NCBI RefSeq assembly: GCF_047495875.1
Contig: NC_092486.1
Span: 1,350,501 to 1,414,500 of the forward strand
From: Pithys albifrons albifrons
Lineage: Eukaryota; Chordata; Aves; Passeriformes; Thamnophilidae
Length of the DNA: 64,000 nt
Reading direction: 5' to 3'
The stretch's first letter is position 1; the number at the start of each line of letters is the position of its first letter. The translations under genes were made by a program, and so were the position numbers. A model generated the notes under the pieces. It did no database searches. It saw only the letters and a program-made list of their open reading frames with translations, and was not told the origin of the DNA. Shown here one piece after another: positions 23,904-36,338 of the stretch.

Positions 23904-25520
23904 CCAAAGTGTCTCCCGGGTTGGTGCAGACAACCTTATGTGCAAGATAAAGTTCTGCCACTTTTGCACAGTCTCAGGGCTCGGGCCATGACTCCTCTGG
24001 AGTGTGACTTGCGTTTGGAACCTGCCTCAGCTGACAGAAATAGCTCTGGAGGTGTAAAACAGCGACTTGGCCCTTCTGTGAGTTTTAAAAGGGATACAAA
24101 CAAGCCCTGCCTGAGGCAGAGTCAACTTAATTGCCCAATTAACGCCCTACCGAATCTAAGCACTAGTGGCTAATTATTTCATTAGTGGCTAATTGTTGCA
24201 CTGAACAAAGTGAAACCAAACAAACTAGTTAGAGACAGAGTAGTCTCTTAGAGATGTTTGTTGTTGCTGGAGGCGTCCCCTCTTCAGTCTCCTTTTGTTG
24301 CTGGGGTGGTCACTTTAGTTCTCCCTTCCCACTCCTTGTCTCTGTCGAGCCTGGCTCTTTCCTCCCCTCCTTCAAGTCTAGTGCTCAGCTCTCTCTAAAG
24401 CTCCCCCCAGCTCCTGAGCTGAGATCCTTTTCTGCTCCGAGACAGGGGGATTCCATTTGTTGTCAGCAGGTTTGGTGTCATATAAATTAATCCATGATCA
24501 ACCCCCCAAACTCCACTGGTGACATCATTAAGATACAGAATTACTCTCAGCTGAAGGAAAATTGCCAGAATTTGACCTATTATTTAATGCTGTGACCCAC
24601 TAGAAAACACTGAAACCAAAGAACCTTGAACAACAAGTGAAAAGAATAATTAATTCCACCATTCCAGTTCAAGTCTAAGTAACAAACAAGAATTTTAACA
24701 TCTAAAGGAGTAGGATCCAATCAAGTCCAGGGGAGATTGCACGACCACAATAAACTCTCCTGGTGACTCACAGGGCTTTTATCCAGGTACTTTTCATAAA
24801 TATTGACTTTATCAGGGAGTGAGGAGGTAGTGGGAGAAAAGCAAAGAGTGAAGCAACACCTCAAAAAACCACCCAAGCTCTCCGTGCTCCCATTTGAACT
24901 CGTGTGGGCCACGCTCTAGATAAAGGTGGGGTGACATTGCCTAGAAAATTCTGTGGCTCAAGGATCAGTCAAGGACAATTAATTCATTTCCATAGTTACA
25001 ACCCCCCCCTCCCCAAACACCAAAAAGCAAACAAAAAAACCCCCAAAAGCTCAACCTTCCAGGATGAAACCAGGAATAATTTCAGCAGTTTTACTCTTGC
25101 TGGACAGGAAGATGAAAATGTACATGAAAATGGAAGTGTGTGCCCAGAATGAAACATTAATCTGAGGAAAGGGCGAAAACTGGAACCACTCCTGGCATTG
25201 GGAGTTTGTGCCCAGTGGTACAAATATTTCCTATGGGAACAGAATGCCTTGGGCAGAGCTTGAAAGAGGAGACAGAGACAAGCCTTTATTAGAAAAAGAC
25301 CAAGGTGTTACCCAGTCAAAGCCCCATTCCTGCCCTTTTTCCTGGCTATTCTACTGTTCCCACTAGCTCTGTAAGCCAAACTTCATGTGCTTGGGCTGTT
25401 GGAAGACACAGGCAAAGCTGCTCCCAACTCATTGCTGATGACACTGCAGGGGTGAGGATTATACAACTCGGTTTCTTGTGCCTGTCTTGAGAATGCCTCA
25501 ATTCATGGAATTTCCAGAGG
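23904..25520. other. Unassigned spacer
   Basis: No conserved protein, RNA or recognised repeat was seen. Short open frames are not supported. Confidence 0.5.
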
Positions 25521-25525
25521 CCGTG

Positions 25526-26153
25526 TGTGCTGGTTTAAAGGTGAACCAGCAGGGGAGATGAACTCACCACGAGAGAGATTGTAAGTCAGACCTAAAATTT
25601 AATAATAATATTACAATAACAACACTGACAGACAAGGGAAATTGCTTTCAACTCACAAAACCCCAGCAGTATAACCCAGTGTCCTGGGGCACAAACCCAA
25701 GGGGGTTTGTTTGCCCTTGTGCTGAGACCCCTGTGGTTCCCCCAAGTCCAGAGCAAAAGGAAAAGAAAAACCTGTTGGTGCAGGCGAGGGCTGTGGTCTG
25801 GGTGAGAGCGGGGATCTCCTCCTGTCGAGGTCCTGCTGCTCCTCTGGATCCCACGAGAGGTTCCCGAGGTCTTCTTACCCACCACTTATGTACCCTCAGG
25901 GAGCACCCAGTCCCTCCCCCTGGGCGGGGACTCACACAATGGGTGATCAACTCTGGGAGCCAGGGGGTGTTGAACTGTTGATGGCCCATTGGCAGCTCCG
26001 CCCCCCTCAGGCTGGGTGTGAAGGTGCCAATGACTCCCTGGGCAGCTGCTGCAAATGGTCCATTGTCCTTGGGGAATGAATAGAGGGGGTAGAATACACA
26101 GCTTTGATCAACCCCACACAGGGTTAGCTGGTCCCTCCTGCTGAACTAGGACA
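25526..26153 (-). mobile_element. Solo LTR with 5-bp target duplication CCGTG
   Basis: Reverse copy of the 18,650 LTR (TGTGCTGGTTTAAAGGTGAA to GAACTAGGACA). CCGTG occurs at 25,521-25,525 and 26,154-26,158. Confidence 0.9.
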
Positions 26154-26158
26154 CCGTG

Positions 26159-26754
26159 AAAGGAGTTTCTGACACAAAATAAAACGTCTTTGTGCATTTG
26201 GGATCTTGGAGTCTGAGGACATACCTGTCTCCATCCACAGATCAGTCCTGTGGGTACACACTGTGGGTTGTGGTGGCCAGAAAGGAGGGGGGTCACAGGT
26301 CTCAGGTGTCACACATGAGATAGTTTATTGAATCCCTCCATAAAGAAAGAAAAAGGAAAAAATAGAAAAAGGAAAAAATAGAAAAAGGCAAGCAAGGTAG
26401 ATACATTCTAACTACAAGTTACACAATATATATTGTAAAATCCCACCCATAGCCAAGTTCTACAGGTTGAATCACAGTGACCACAAACTTTATTACAGGT
26501 TCTAATTGGATGTTACTTTTTGCCCAGATGTTCTTTGTTGTGTGAAAAATTTATCTCTTCAACATTCTTTGCCTTATGCCTGCTTCTCTCAGAACCTTCT
26601 TACCTCATTTTTGGTTTTGCTGGTCTGCTGGTTTTTCTCACAGGACTAAGTTTCAGTGTTCTCATCTCTGTACCAAAAAGTACCAGCTACTGGGCCTCAG
26701 ACACTGCCTGCAGCTCCAAAGGCCTTTCTTAACCCAAACCCCTTAATAGTCCTC
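26159..26754. other. Unassigned spacer with A-rich repeats
   Basis: The motif AAAAAGGAAAAAATAG is repeated at about 26,345-26,388. No gene was seen. Confidence 0.5.
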
Positions 26755-27395
26755 ACACAGTCCCTTTAGAAGAACTATGAATCTTTTCCTGTGGTAGTTT
26801 ATTGTTTTTGATGCCGAAAGGGTTTTTGTTCTGATTTTCACATTCTGTAGGTTTTAGGAACACAGTAGTTGTAGATTTTTAGAGGGTTAATATTTCTAAC
26901 AGTTTAAGTTTAATGCCTTTCTATCACTACCCCTGTCCCAGAACAGGGAGCTCAAATTCCTTTAGTTAATTAATCTTGTTCAGACTCCTTTCCAAGGTAA
27001 AGAGCTGAAGGATATCAGAAGGCCCACAGAATGAAACATAAACACAGGTCAGAGTGACCCAAAAGCCAGAATTGGATGAACTCCAAGAGACCTTTGTGTG
27101 CCTGAGGAAGAAGAGCTGATGAAGACAGAGGGTCCTGACGACCCCAGACCCAATTCCAGGGGGTTGGACCAGGGGTGGGACTGGGGCTGGACTGAGAAAT
27201 GTGTAAAGCAATGATTGGAGGAATCTTATTATAAAAGCCATAGAAACAAGAACTAAGATGCATGCATGTCATCCTGTATTCCTGTGGGCTGTAGGCCCTG
27301 TGTTATTAAAGGACCTTTACTTTTTATCTTACCCTGCACTAACGTGGCTCAGAGTCCTGTTTTTGGGGGGAAGGGTCAGTCACGGCATCAGTTTT
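26755..27395 (+). mobile_element. LTR with TATA box and possible primer-binding site
   Basis: It is collinear with the old LTR at 12,230-14,790. TATTATAAAAGCC at about 27,227 and ATTAAA at about 27,306 could mark promoter and poly(A) signal. TTTTGGCGAGCCAGGCAGC just downstream is primer-binding-site-like. Confidence 0.55.
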
Positions 27396-28317
27396 GGCGA
27401 GCCAGGCAGCATTTTCATTCACCATATTTGACACCTGGAGCAAACTACAAAAAGGAAAACAGAGAGGCAGAGCCAGAGTGCTCCAGCTCCTCTGCACTCA
27501 TGGACACCAAGCCAGGCATCAGCAGGAGGGCAGAGGGTGGTCCTGACAGCAGAAGTGAGAACTGGACCTCCCCTTCTCTAGGAAAGGAGGATTCCCAGTC
27601 TTTTCCAGTAACAGCTGCAGCAATGACCCTCAGCAGTGCATGGCAGGGAGGGCTGTGTCAGACACTTCAGTTTGGAGTGACACCGAGGCCCCATCACACC
27701 ATCCTGGCAATGCAAAGGAAGCTTCAGTGTGCAAACCCTCCCTGAACTGCAGCCACGGTTACAATCAGCACTCAGGGACTGCCAGAACTGCTGTCAAACA
27801 CAGGAGGGCACTTTGGGAGTTGGGAAATGAGCTCCTCTGGCAGTGCTGCCACTGGGATGGGCACAGCAAAGAAATAAATCCAATTTACCAGAAGCTCCTG
27901 GGCCATGGCCTTGTGTATTATTATCGAATTCAGAGAAATATTAAAATCTGCTTCCCAAATAGTGGTTGACATAAAATGCCTGATGTCACTGCTCCTCCCT
28001 TACTCATCTTTTGCTGCCTCCAGTTTATGGTCCCTTTCTCTAATCAACCCTTAGTCCATAATCAGGTGTTCCTTCCATGAAGGGGCTCTGTGAAGATTCA
28101 GGGTCCATCAGAAAGCAGATCCTGACTGAACATAGGAAGGTCCAGAACAGAACTCAGGAATTTCTGTGATTTAGAACCAACCTCATGATCTCCAGGGGCT
28201 GACTTAACATTTTTGGCATAGCAAGATGCCTGTTTAAAAGAAACCAAGATGTCTATCAAGGGAAGTGAGGAATTCTCCTGGACTAGGAAGGGGCCTCTCC
28301 TCAAAACCCACCACGAC
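27396..28317. other. Unassigned; possibly ERV internal remnant
   Basis: It follows the LTR. No retroviral motif could be read. Confidence 0.35.
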
Positions 28318-28737
28318 TGTAGGGATCAAACTTCATCTTCCAGCAGTGAGAAGCCTGACAAGCTTTAGCAGGAAGCCATGGCCAACAGAGGCTGAGACAA
28401 AATCCCATCACTAAGCACAACAAGGCTGTTGATGTTCATCCAAGCTGATTGGCTGTCTGAGATCCAAGACAGAGATGGATTTTAAGATGAATGTTATCAA
28501 TTCATGCTGAAACCCTTTCATTTCTTTCCCCATGTAAATTCCTTTTATAGAAGATATCAACTAACTGTGCAACCCAACCAAAACTTGTAGAATCCCCTCG
28601 TTAACATATGTCACCATAATCCATCCTCCTTATTAACATACCCCAACCCAAGTCCTTTAAATTGCATGTCGTGTGTTCAATAAACATTCCAGTTTTTCCC
28701 TCCACATCTGGGATTGGGAGCTTTTTAGACTGTCACA
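28318..28737 (+). mobile_element. Possible LTR
   Basis: TG start, AATAAA at about 28,679, and a CA end near ACTGTCACA. The target duplication is weak. Confidence 0.35.
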
Positions 28738-28817
28738 CACAACCTTTGAAATTAAGAGACTTCAATGAGAAAATGTAGAGAAAAAGGATGACAGTCCTTT
28801 ACTACAAATATATATAT

Positions 28818-29728
28818 CATAGAATCCTAGAATGGATTGGGTTGGAAAAGGCCTCCGAGATCATCAAGTCCAACCCTTGGTCCAACTCCAGTCCCTTTAC
28901 CAGATCATGGCACTCAGTGCCACGGCCAAGCTCAGGTTCAAACCCTCCAGGGATGGGGAATCCACCCCCTCTCTGGGCAGCCCATTCCAATCCCTGAGCA
29001 CTCTCTCTGCAAAGAATTTCTTTCTGCTCTCCAACTTCAATTTCCCCTGGCAGAGCTTGAGCCCATCGTGCCCCCTTGTCCTATTGCTGAGTGCCTGGGA
29101 GAAGAGAACAACCCCCACCTGGCCACAACTTCCCTTCAGGCAGTTCCAGACAGTGCTGAGGTCACCTCTGAGCCTCCTCTTCTCCAGGCTGAACACCCCC
29201 AGCTCCCTCAGCCTCTCCCCACAGCACTTGTGCTCCAGTCCCTTCTCCAGCCTCGTTGCTCTTCTCACTTGGGTTGGAAGAGACCTCTGAGATCATCAAG
29301 GCCAACCCTTGATCCAACCCCACTGGGATCACTCTGGCACTCTGTGCCCTGGGCTGGTGATCCCAGTGGGGTTGGATCAAGACATGGTGGATTCTCTGTC
29401 CCTGGAGGTGTTTCAGAGGACACTCAGTGCCACATCCAGTCCCTTCTCCAGCCTCGTTGCTCTTCTCTGGCCCCGCTCCAGCCCCTCAATCTCTTGCCTC
29501 AACTGAGGGGCCCAGAACTGAACACAACACTCAAGGTGTGGCCTCCCCAAGGCAGAGTCCAGGGGAAGGGTCACTGCCCTGGGCCTGCTGGCCACGCTAG
29601 TTTGGATCCAGGCCAGGATCCCCTTGGCCTTCTTGGCCACCTGGGCACACTGGTGGCTCCTGTTGAGCTTCCTGTCCCTCAGTCCCCCCAGACAGTTCTG
29701 GTCACAGACAGAGGGAGGTGATGCCACA
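28818..29728 (-). mobile_element. CR1 LINE fragment with internal foldback
   Basis: The minus strand matches CR1 ORF2 C-terminus and the 3' repeat (atagaatcctagaatggatt). Collinearity is broken at about 29,268-29,455, where a 3' end fragment, a 24-bp perfect inverted repeat and a + strand CR1 piece lie before minus-strand CR1 resumes. Confidence 0.9.
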
Positions 29729-30487
29729 CCTCAGAAGGCAGTGGCTGTGGTGAGGCACTCACGGGCTCTGGAGAGGCACAGCCAGGAGCAGGGAGAGGTG
29801 CTGGTTCCAAAATCTCCCGTGGGAAGGGCAGCCAAGGGGTGTAGAGAACCAAAGCACCGACTGTCGGTGTGTGCAGCAAGAATCGTTTGTTGCTTATCAC
29901 AAGTGTGAGAAACGGAGTCTCAGCCTCATAGGTTTTTAATTAAAATTTATTATATGATAAAAGCAATCTCAGCATGCTGGGTGGGACGGACACAAACATT
30001 GCTCTCCATTGCACCCCAAACACAGTGTAATTCTAACATTTATTTAGTCTCTACATACATATTCATTTGACTCAAGTATAAACATTTTAGATACATTGGT
30101 AAGCAGTTTAACATATACAACTATAGCTCAGTCACAGCCCCAGTGATAACCCCACCATAAATTCTGTTCCCCTTAGATGTGGGAAAGTTTTAAATTCTTT
30201 AACCTTCTTGTTACAACTCATGTGGTCCTTGACAAAGTCATGGGAGATAAAGTGATTTAACACTATCCTGTTTATCTCTCCATGTGGGTGTAAGTTGGAA
30301 TTTCTGTTTAATTGGCTGGCCATATGTTTTTTTCTGGTGTCACTTTGGGAGCCTCAGTAACTCGTTCCTTTTTACCGACACGAATCACACTCCGACATCT
30401 CACCCAAGGCTCTATTTATACAGAACTCAGTTTCGCTTTCGGTTTCTTAGCTAAGTTAAGTTCCTTGGTCCTGACTGCATTTAGCAT
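29729..30487. other. Unassigned; LTR-like A/T-rich segment
   Basis: No gene. The sequence near 30,350-30,480 looks LTR-like, but no boundaries were found. Confidence 0.35.
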
Positions 30488-30786
30488 TTGTCTTTGCACC
30501 CATCAGCCTCCCTGACATCCGAGCCCGTCAGGTCTCGGAAGCCCAGCAGGGTCAGCCCCGGATTAGTACTTGGATGGGAGACCTCCTGGGCAGTGCCGGG
30601 GGCTGTAGGTTCTGGTCCTGAGGACTTCACTGGCACCGTCCAGGCTCGCTCGGCCGTGGCAGATGAACCTCAGGACTGAAACGGTGGGGCCAGTTCTGTG
30701 CACGCTGAGCCTCACCTGAAATCCACTGCGCAGGCTGGAAGGGCCCGTGGGGACAGCCCTGCCCAAATCTTCGTTCGCGAAGCCGA
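30488..30786 (+). mobile_element. 5S-rRNA-derived SINE
   Basis: 5S-like GTCAGGTCTCGGAAGCCCAG and TACTTGGATGGGAGACCTCC, then GGGCTGTAGG, then the shared body (CTCGCTCGGCCGTGGCAGAT) and tail (CCCAAATCTTCGTTCGCGAA). It is the best-preserved + strand copy. The pol III C-box region is intact. Confidence 0.87.
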
Positions 30787-31746
30787 GCCCACATCAGCAT
30801 TTAACACGAGTCTTTTCCTGCCAATCAGCTCGGCTCTTGCTCACAGTTCGGTTCTGACCTGGCACCAGCCACTCCTCCCCTGTCACTGCAGTCAAGTCTT
30901 GTAGCTTTTCACTTTCCCTTCTGACCTGGTCCTTGGGCTCAGCAATTTTGCTGCAGTTTGTTCTGGTCATGATTCTGTCTAGGGGGAGCTCCCTACACTG
31001 AGCTGGGCTGTGGACTGGTGGTCAGAAGAGCTGGGACACAGCAGGAAGGCTTGATCAGAAGGCTCACATCTTAGGGAGTTTATTCAGATAGGTCAACAGA
31101 CAGTTCTCACAGCTCATAGCAGAAGTTAGTTCCTATTACATCAGTAGATCTAGATCTGGCTCACTCACATCCCAGTAGATTGTCCACACCTTTTAAGCAC
31201 TCTCACATTCAACATGCCATGACACTATTGGTTAACCAATTCACTTCACATACACCACAGCCTCTCATTGGTCACAAGCCACCACACGTACTCCAGGTAG
31301 CTCTGTTCTCTTTAAGGCAGAACCTCCAAACACCTTTCCTTAAGGGATGCACTCACACTCACCCCCACAATTCTCCACAACATGGATGGGTTGGAAGCTT
31401 CCTGTGGGCAGCCCAAGGACCCTCTCACCATCCTTTGTCCAAAAGCACTGGGGGGTCAGCAACTCCTCTGCAGATGGCACTGACCCCTCGAGGAGCTTGT
31501 AGTGGATCCAGAGGCAGCAGTGATTGTTCCCTCAGGAGAATGGCACAGGGAGTGCAGAGTTGGGGGGGAGCCAGGACCCCCTTCCCAGTGCTGCCACCAG
31601 CCCAGCAAGCCGTGGCTGCCACCCAAGCAGACGGAGGACCCAAGTGTCACAAGCACCAGGAAACCTCTCTCACTCCACCTTCCCCAATCCTCCCCCAGCC
31701 ATCCCGTTGGAATGTAAAGCCATCAGTTATCCCTTTGTTTGGGCCT
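30787..31746. other. Unassigned spacer
   Basis: No supported gene. There is an A/T-poor stretch at 31,380-31,740 with no recognised repeat. Confidence 0.4.
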
Positions 31747-31754
31747 TAGACAGT

Positions 31755-32095
31755 GAGCCCTTCCAGCCTGCACAGTGGATTTCAGGTGAGGCTCAGCGTG
31801 CACAGAACTGGCCCCACCGTTTCAGTCCTGAGGTTCATCTGCCACGGCCGAGCGAGCCTGGACGGTGCCAGTGAAGTCCTCAGGACTAGAACCTACAGCC
31901 CCCGGCATTTCCCAGGAGGTCTCCCATCCAAGTGCTGATCCGGGGCTGACCCTGCTGAGCTTCCGAGACCTGACGGGCTCGGATGTCAGGGAGGCATTTA
32001 ACCTAAAATCCACCGCGCAGGCTGGAAGGGCACACCCACGTGGGGACAGCCCTTCCCAAATCTTCGTTCGTGAAGTTTGGCCATACATACATACA
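31755..32095. mobile_element. 5S SINE with 5' inversion (twin priming), 8-bp target duplication
   Basis: 31,755-32,000 is the SINE 5' part in minus orientation, with its first bases TTAAATGCC at 32,000. 32,001-32,095 is the 3' part in plus orientation, ending in (CATA)n. About 30 bp (AAATCCAC..GCAGGCTGGAAGGG) occur in both arms. TAGACAGT flanks the whole at 31,747-31,754 and 32,096-32,103. Confidence 0.88.
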
Positions 32096-32103
32096 TAGAC
32101 AGT

Positions 32104-33060
32104 TACCTGGCTCTGGGAGCAGGTAGTGGTGGGCTGGGCTTTAAAAGCCATCTCGTCCTGGCCTCCAACTCCCAAACCACTCTGTTGGTACGGCACAAAA
32201 AATAAATAAATCCATGAAAGATTTTGAAAGTATAACCCAGGATTACCACCTGCCTTGATTTGGAATGATGGGTTTGGTTACAGGTACCACTTGAGGCTGA
32301 AACCTTTGCTACATAGTCAGTACAAGTTTCCTGGGGATCTGCTCTCTGGTTCTGCTCATTAATTTTTTCCATTTAAAGTTACTGTTAAATACTTTGGACT
32401 TACCAGGACAAGATTTCTTTCATCTCCCTGGAGCAATGAATTCAATCAGGCTGCTATCAAAGCCTGCCCTTATCAGAGCACTTCCCCAGGAAACCCGTCA
32501 CCATTCTGTGAACACAGGGCACCTGCCAATAAGGTAAACCCATTGCCACCCTTAACTTTGGGGTATTATGTATCATTTTTTTCTCATAAAACTCTTAAGG
32601 TTGGACAGTTTTGAATGGAAAACCACTCAAATGAGTCTTTCTTGGCACTGAGTGAGCTCTTAGTGATTTGTGCAGGGATCACAGGGAGAAAAAGCCCAAA
32701 GGGTGGGAACTGCACAGGTGAAATGTCCCTTTTGGCAGGGATGTGACTCCATATGGCTACTCAAAAGGAAAAGAGAGAAGTGCTCTGTCCCAGGGGCAAC
32801 ACACACCCATGGAATATTAAAGCTTATCCATCTTCATAAGGGGAGTGAATCAGGCACATGAAAGTCAGGTTGGGATGAAGCCTGAATGTGAGGTCTGACA
32901 CAACAGCACTGATGATTTCCCCTCTTCCATCTGAGTCCAAAAATTCTCTTCCCCATTTGTATGATCTCCAAAAGAACAGTTTCCCAAAACATGGCTACTA
33001 CTCTGTTACTGAGTGAAACACTCCTGGGAATCCCCAAAGCTAAATCCTCACCTCCTTTCA
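32104..33060. other. Unassigned spacer
   Basis: No gene or recognised repeat. Exons 1-2 of the adjacent pseudogene were sought here and not found. Confidence 0.4.
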
Positions 33061-33077
33061 TCTTTCCCAAAAACCAG

Positions 33078-33751
33078 GACACTGAGGATGAGCACCACAA
33101 TGAAAACTCAAAGCACTATGACACCCACCAGCACTGAACCAAAGGAGGGCTCTGAAGGCTGGAAAACTGTCTGGGACTTCAAGACTGTAAGTGGCTGCCA
33201 CTATGGCTCAAAACATTGGCAAGAGACAAAAGAATTCTGAAAAAACACCAAAGCTTCAAGAAAACTTCCCCAGATTTTAGGGGAGACTTTGAAAAGGTGC
33301 TCCTGCAGCCCCAGGGCTGGTTCTGCTGTGCTGGGATCTACACTGAGCTTTGCAGCAGAGAATTCCCTCACCTGCCTCAACCACACCACAGACGTGGCAT
33401 TACTGGAGGAGGCACTTTTGCCTTTCACCAAAGTCCCTCCATGACACATTTACCTCAACAATATCATTGAAAGGATCAATATTTTTCTTTCCCTGTGGCT
33501 GCTTGCACTGTACAAAGCCTTTCCTTTGACCAGTGCCTCTCTCCAGCAACCCACTTCTCCTTCCCTGGGTATTGTTTGCACCAAAAAGGGATTTTCTGTG
33601 TAATTCTAACAGGGCCACGTTGCAACCAAGGTGTTTTCAAGGAACACCTGCATCATTGCTTCAACAAGCAGGAGGCTTTGGCTTGATGAATGGTGTCCTG
33701 CTCCACCTCAAGGAGACACGGCAGGAGGGTGGGTGAAAGTGGTGTGAGAGC
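33078..33751 (+). pseudogene. Gastrokine-like pseudogene (remnants of exons 3 and 4)
   Basis: An exon 3-like block follows AAAACCAG at 33,077 and ends GWKTVWDFKT at the donor gtaagt (33,187). The upstream acidic linker reads in another frame (DTEDEHHNENSKHYDT), so a frameshift lies between them. An exon 4-like block follows ttctaacag at 33,613 and reads GHVATKVFSRNTCIIA. It then loses frame; MNKQEAL-like residues continue in a different frame and hit stops. Unlike the arrays it keeps the BRICHOS Asp (VWD). Exons 5 and 6 are not identifiable. A separate gastrokine paralogue, now decayed, is the simplest reading. Confidence 0.68.
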
Positions 33752-34506
33752 CAACTGAGTGAGAGAAGGCTCTGAGAACTTTCTCAGCAGGGCTGAGCCA
33801 CTCCCAAAGTTCTCTCACAGGTTGCATTGCCCATGAACAGCCCCTTCCCCATTCCAGAGATGTGTGTGCAGGTTCTGAACTCCATTCCTGCTTTTCCTAA
33901 ATGCTGTTTTCTGGCTTTGCCTCTTTGGTGCCTTACCAAGTGCCACCCAGAGAGAGTCACTTCATCCTCTCCAGGCACAGACTCCAAAGCTTCAGCCCAC
34001 ATGGAAAAGCCATCCAGGCTCTGTGCAGAGGAATTCCCTCTTGCCAGGCTTACCCAGCTCCTGCTGGCTCTGCCCTCACAGCCTTGGTGCTCTAAAACCA
34101 CCAGGGGCTTGTAGGGTACAGTTAGAAAGATGCAGCTCAGCCTCTGAGTGGCTTTTCCTGGTACATTTCCAACACTAAGTTGGAAAAATTTCAGCGAGAT
34201 TGTTCTCTTATTTTCTGAGTCCAAATCTAATCAGTTTTTCCTTTTCTTTCAGGAGCAAACTTCTTATCATGATCAAACATCTTATCAGGACCCAACTTCT
34301 TAGAGCAAGATATTTCATGCTTGAGAGTTTAGATTAATGAACTGCTTGGCTATCACTGCTCTCTACCTACTGTATTAGCCCTGTAAGATAATGTGGTCTG
34401 AAGCCCAGATTTGTAGAGATCCATCTAACTGAATTATTTTTATTTTAACTTCTTATTAATATACCAAGAATTAAAATGTTATATTTTAAAAATAAGCATT
34501 GCCAAG

Positions 34507-35130
34507 TGTGCTGGTTTAAAGGTGAACCAGCAGGGGAAATGAACTCACCACGAGAGAGATTATAAGTCAGAGCTAAAATTTAATAATAATATTACAATAA
34601 ATACACTGACACACAAGGGAAATTGCTTTCAACTCACAAAACCCCAGCAGTATAACCCAGTGTCCTGGGGCACAAACCCAAGGGGGTTTGTTTGCCCTTG
34701 TGCTGAGACCCCTGTGGCTCCCCCAAGTCCAGAGCAAAGGAAAAGAAAAACCTGTTGGTGCAGGCGAGGGCTGTGGTCTGGGTGAGAGCGGGGATCTCCT
34801 CCTGTCGAGGTCCTGCTGCTCCTCTGGATCCCACGAGAAGTTCCCGAGGTCTTCTTACCCACCACTTCTGTACCCTCAGGGAGCACCCAGTCCCTCCCCC
34901 AGGGCAGGGACTCACACAATGGGTGATTAACTCTGGGAGCCAGGGGGTGTTGAACTGTTGATGGCCCATTGGCAGCTCCGCCCCCTCAGGCTGAGTGTGA
35001 AGGTGCCAATGACTCCCTGGGCAGCTGCTGCAAATGGTCCATTGTCCTTGGGAATGAATAGAGGGGGTAGAATACACAGCTTTGATCACCCCACACAGGG
35101 TTAGCTGGTCCCTCCTGCTGAACTAGGACA
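34507..35130 (-). mobile_element. Solo LTR with 5-bp target duplication CCAAG
   Basis: TGTGCTGGTTTAAAGGTGAA to GAACTAGGACA. CCAAG occurs at 34,502-34,506 and 35,131-35,135. It is very close in sequence to the 25,526 copy, so a recent insertion. Confidence 0.9.
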
Positions 35131-35135
35131 CCAAG

Positions 35136-36338
35136 CCACATGGCAATTGCAAATAGAGAGAGACATTATTGCTCTGATCAACCCAGAAATCAGGGTGCAA
35201 AGGACAGAATTAAGAAGTGTATTCACTGCAGTCTGGAGCTGAAAACAGAAGTTTATTAAGAATGTTTTATAAGGGTTTAACCCAGAAAACAAAGAAGTAT
35301 CCCCTAAATAACTGAAAGTTTTATTCCATGAAAAGCTTAAATTCACCATGTCTCCTACAGTAACATTTCAAAGTTTACACAAAATGTAGAACTCCTGCTG
35401 AGCCAAGGAGCAAAGGGGTTGCTCTTTCCAGACTCAAGGAATTTCACTCTAATAGGACAACCTGTCAGGTTTCTTGCTCTAATTGGGCTGTCATTACATC
35501 TCAGAATCTTCAATAGTCAGATTTAATTTAATTGAGGTTTTGATTCATTGTGAAGAGAACAAGACTCAAATTAAGATTTCTAAATAGGACCATGACAGCA
35601 AAGACTCCAGAGAACCTGAGGGGACAACCCTGTGTCTCTCCAAAGGCCCATGTAAGTCAGAGATACAGAAATATCCTTAACACTGCAGGGACTGGAGTTG
35701 CTTTTCTTGCCAAAAATATCCCTCTCAACAAGGATAAGTTTTATTGAAATTTTAATCCTGAGGGCAGCCTATCACCAGGAGCATCAGCATTATGAGGTGA
35801 CAGGATTTTACCCAAAGTGCCTCCCCCCACAAATCCCCATCTCTGCTGCTGCTCCTCAGGAACCAAGGATGTAACTCCTGGTTGTGTATTGGGACGTATT
35901 AAAAATATCCCTCTGGACTTGCAGCTCCAAAAAGTGAACCTGAGGCCTGAATTCAGTTTCCTCTTGCGTGTGCTACAGTGGTTAGAAGTTATTTTTATGT
36001 TCAAAGCCCTCCCTGTCCCCCCACCATGAGCACAGACACTGCCTTTTAAAATAAGGGGCAGGGTTGCAGTTGGAAAGCAGCTTCCATGCCACAGACTGGG
36101 GTTGGTCACAGAGGGAAATGTTGGGCTATGAGGATGGGGAAGGGCCTGGAGGGGTCACAGGAGGAGCAGCTGAGGGCACTGGGTTAGTCCTGACTGCAGA
36201 AGAGGAGACTGATGGGACACTCACTGGGACTGCATCCTCCTCCCCAGGGGCAGCAGAGGGGCAGCTCCAATCTCTGCTCTGTCACCAGTGACACAACCCA
36301 AGAGAATGGGTGGAGATGTGCCAGGGAATTTTGGGATG
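35136..36338. other. Unassigned spacer
   Basis: No gene or clear repeat was recognised. Confidence 0.4.

Noticed and set aside
28837..29721. About 300-codon frame antisense to CR1 (also 58,075-59,037 on the minus strand)
   Set aside because: Shadow of the CR1 reverse-transcriptase frame on the other strand.
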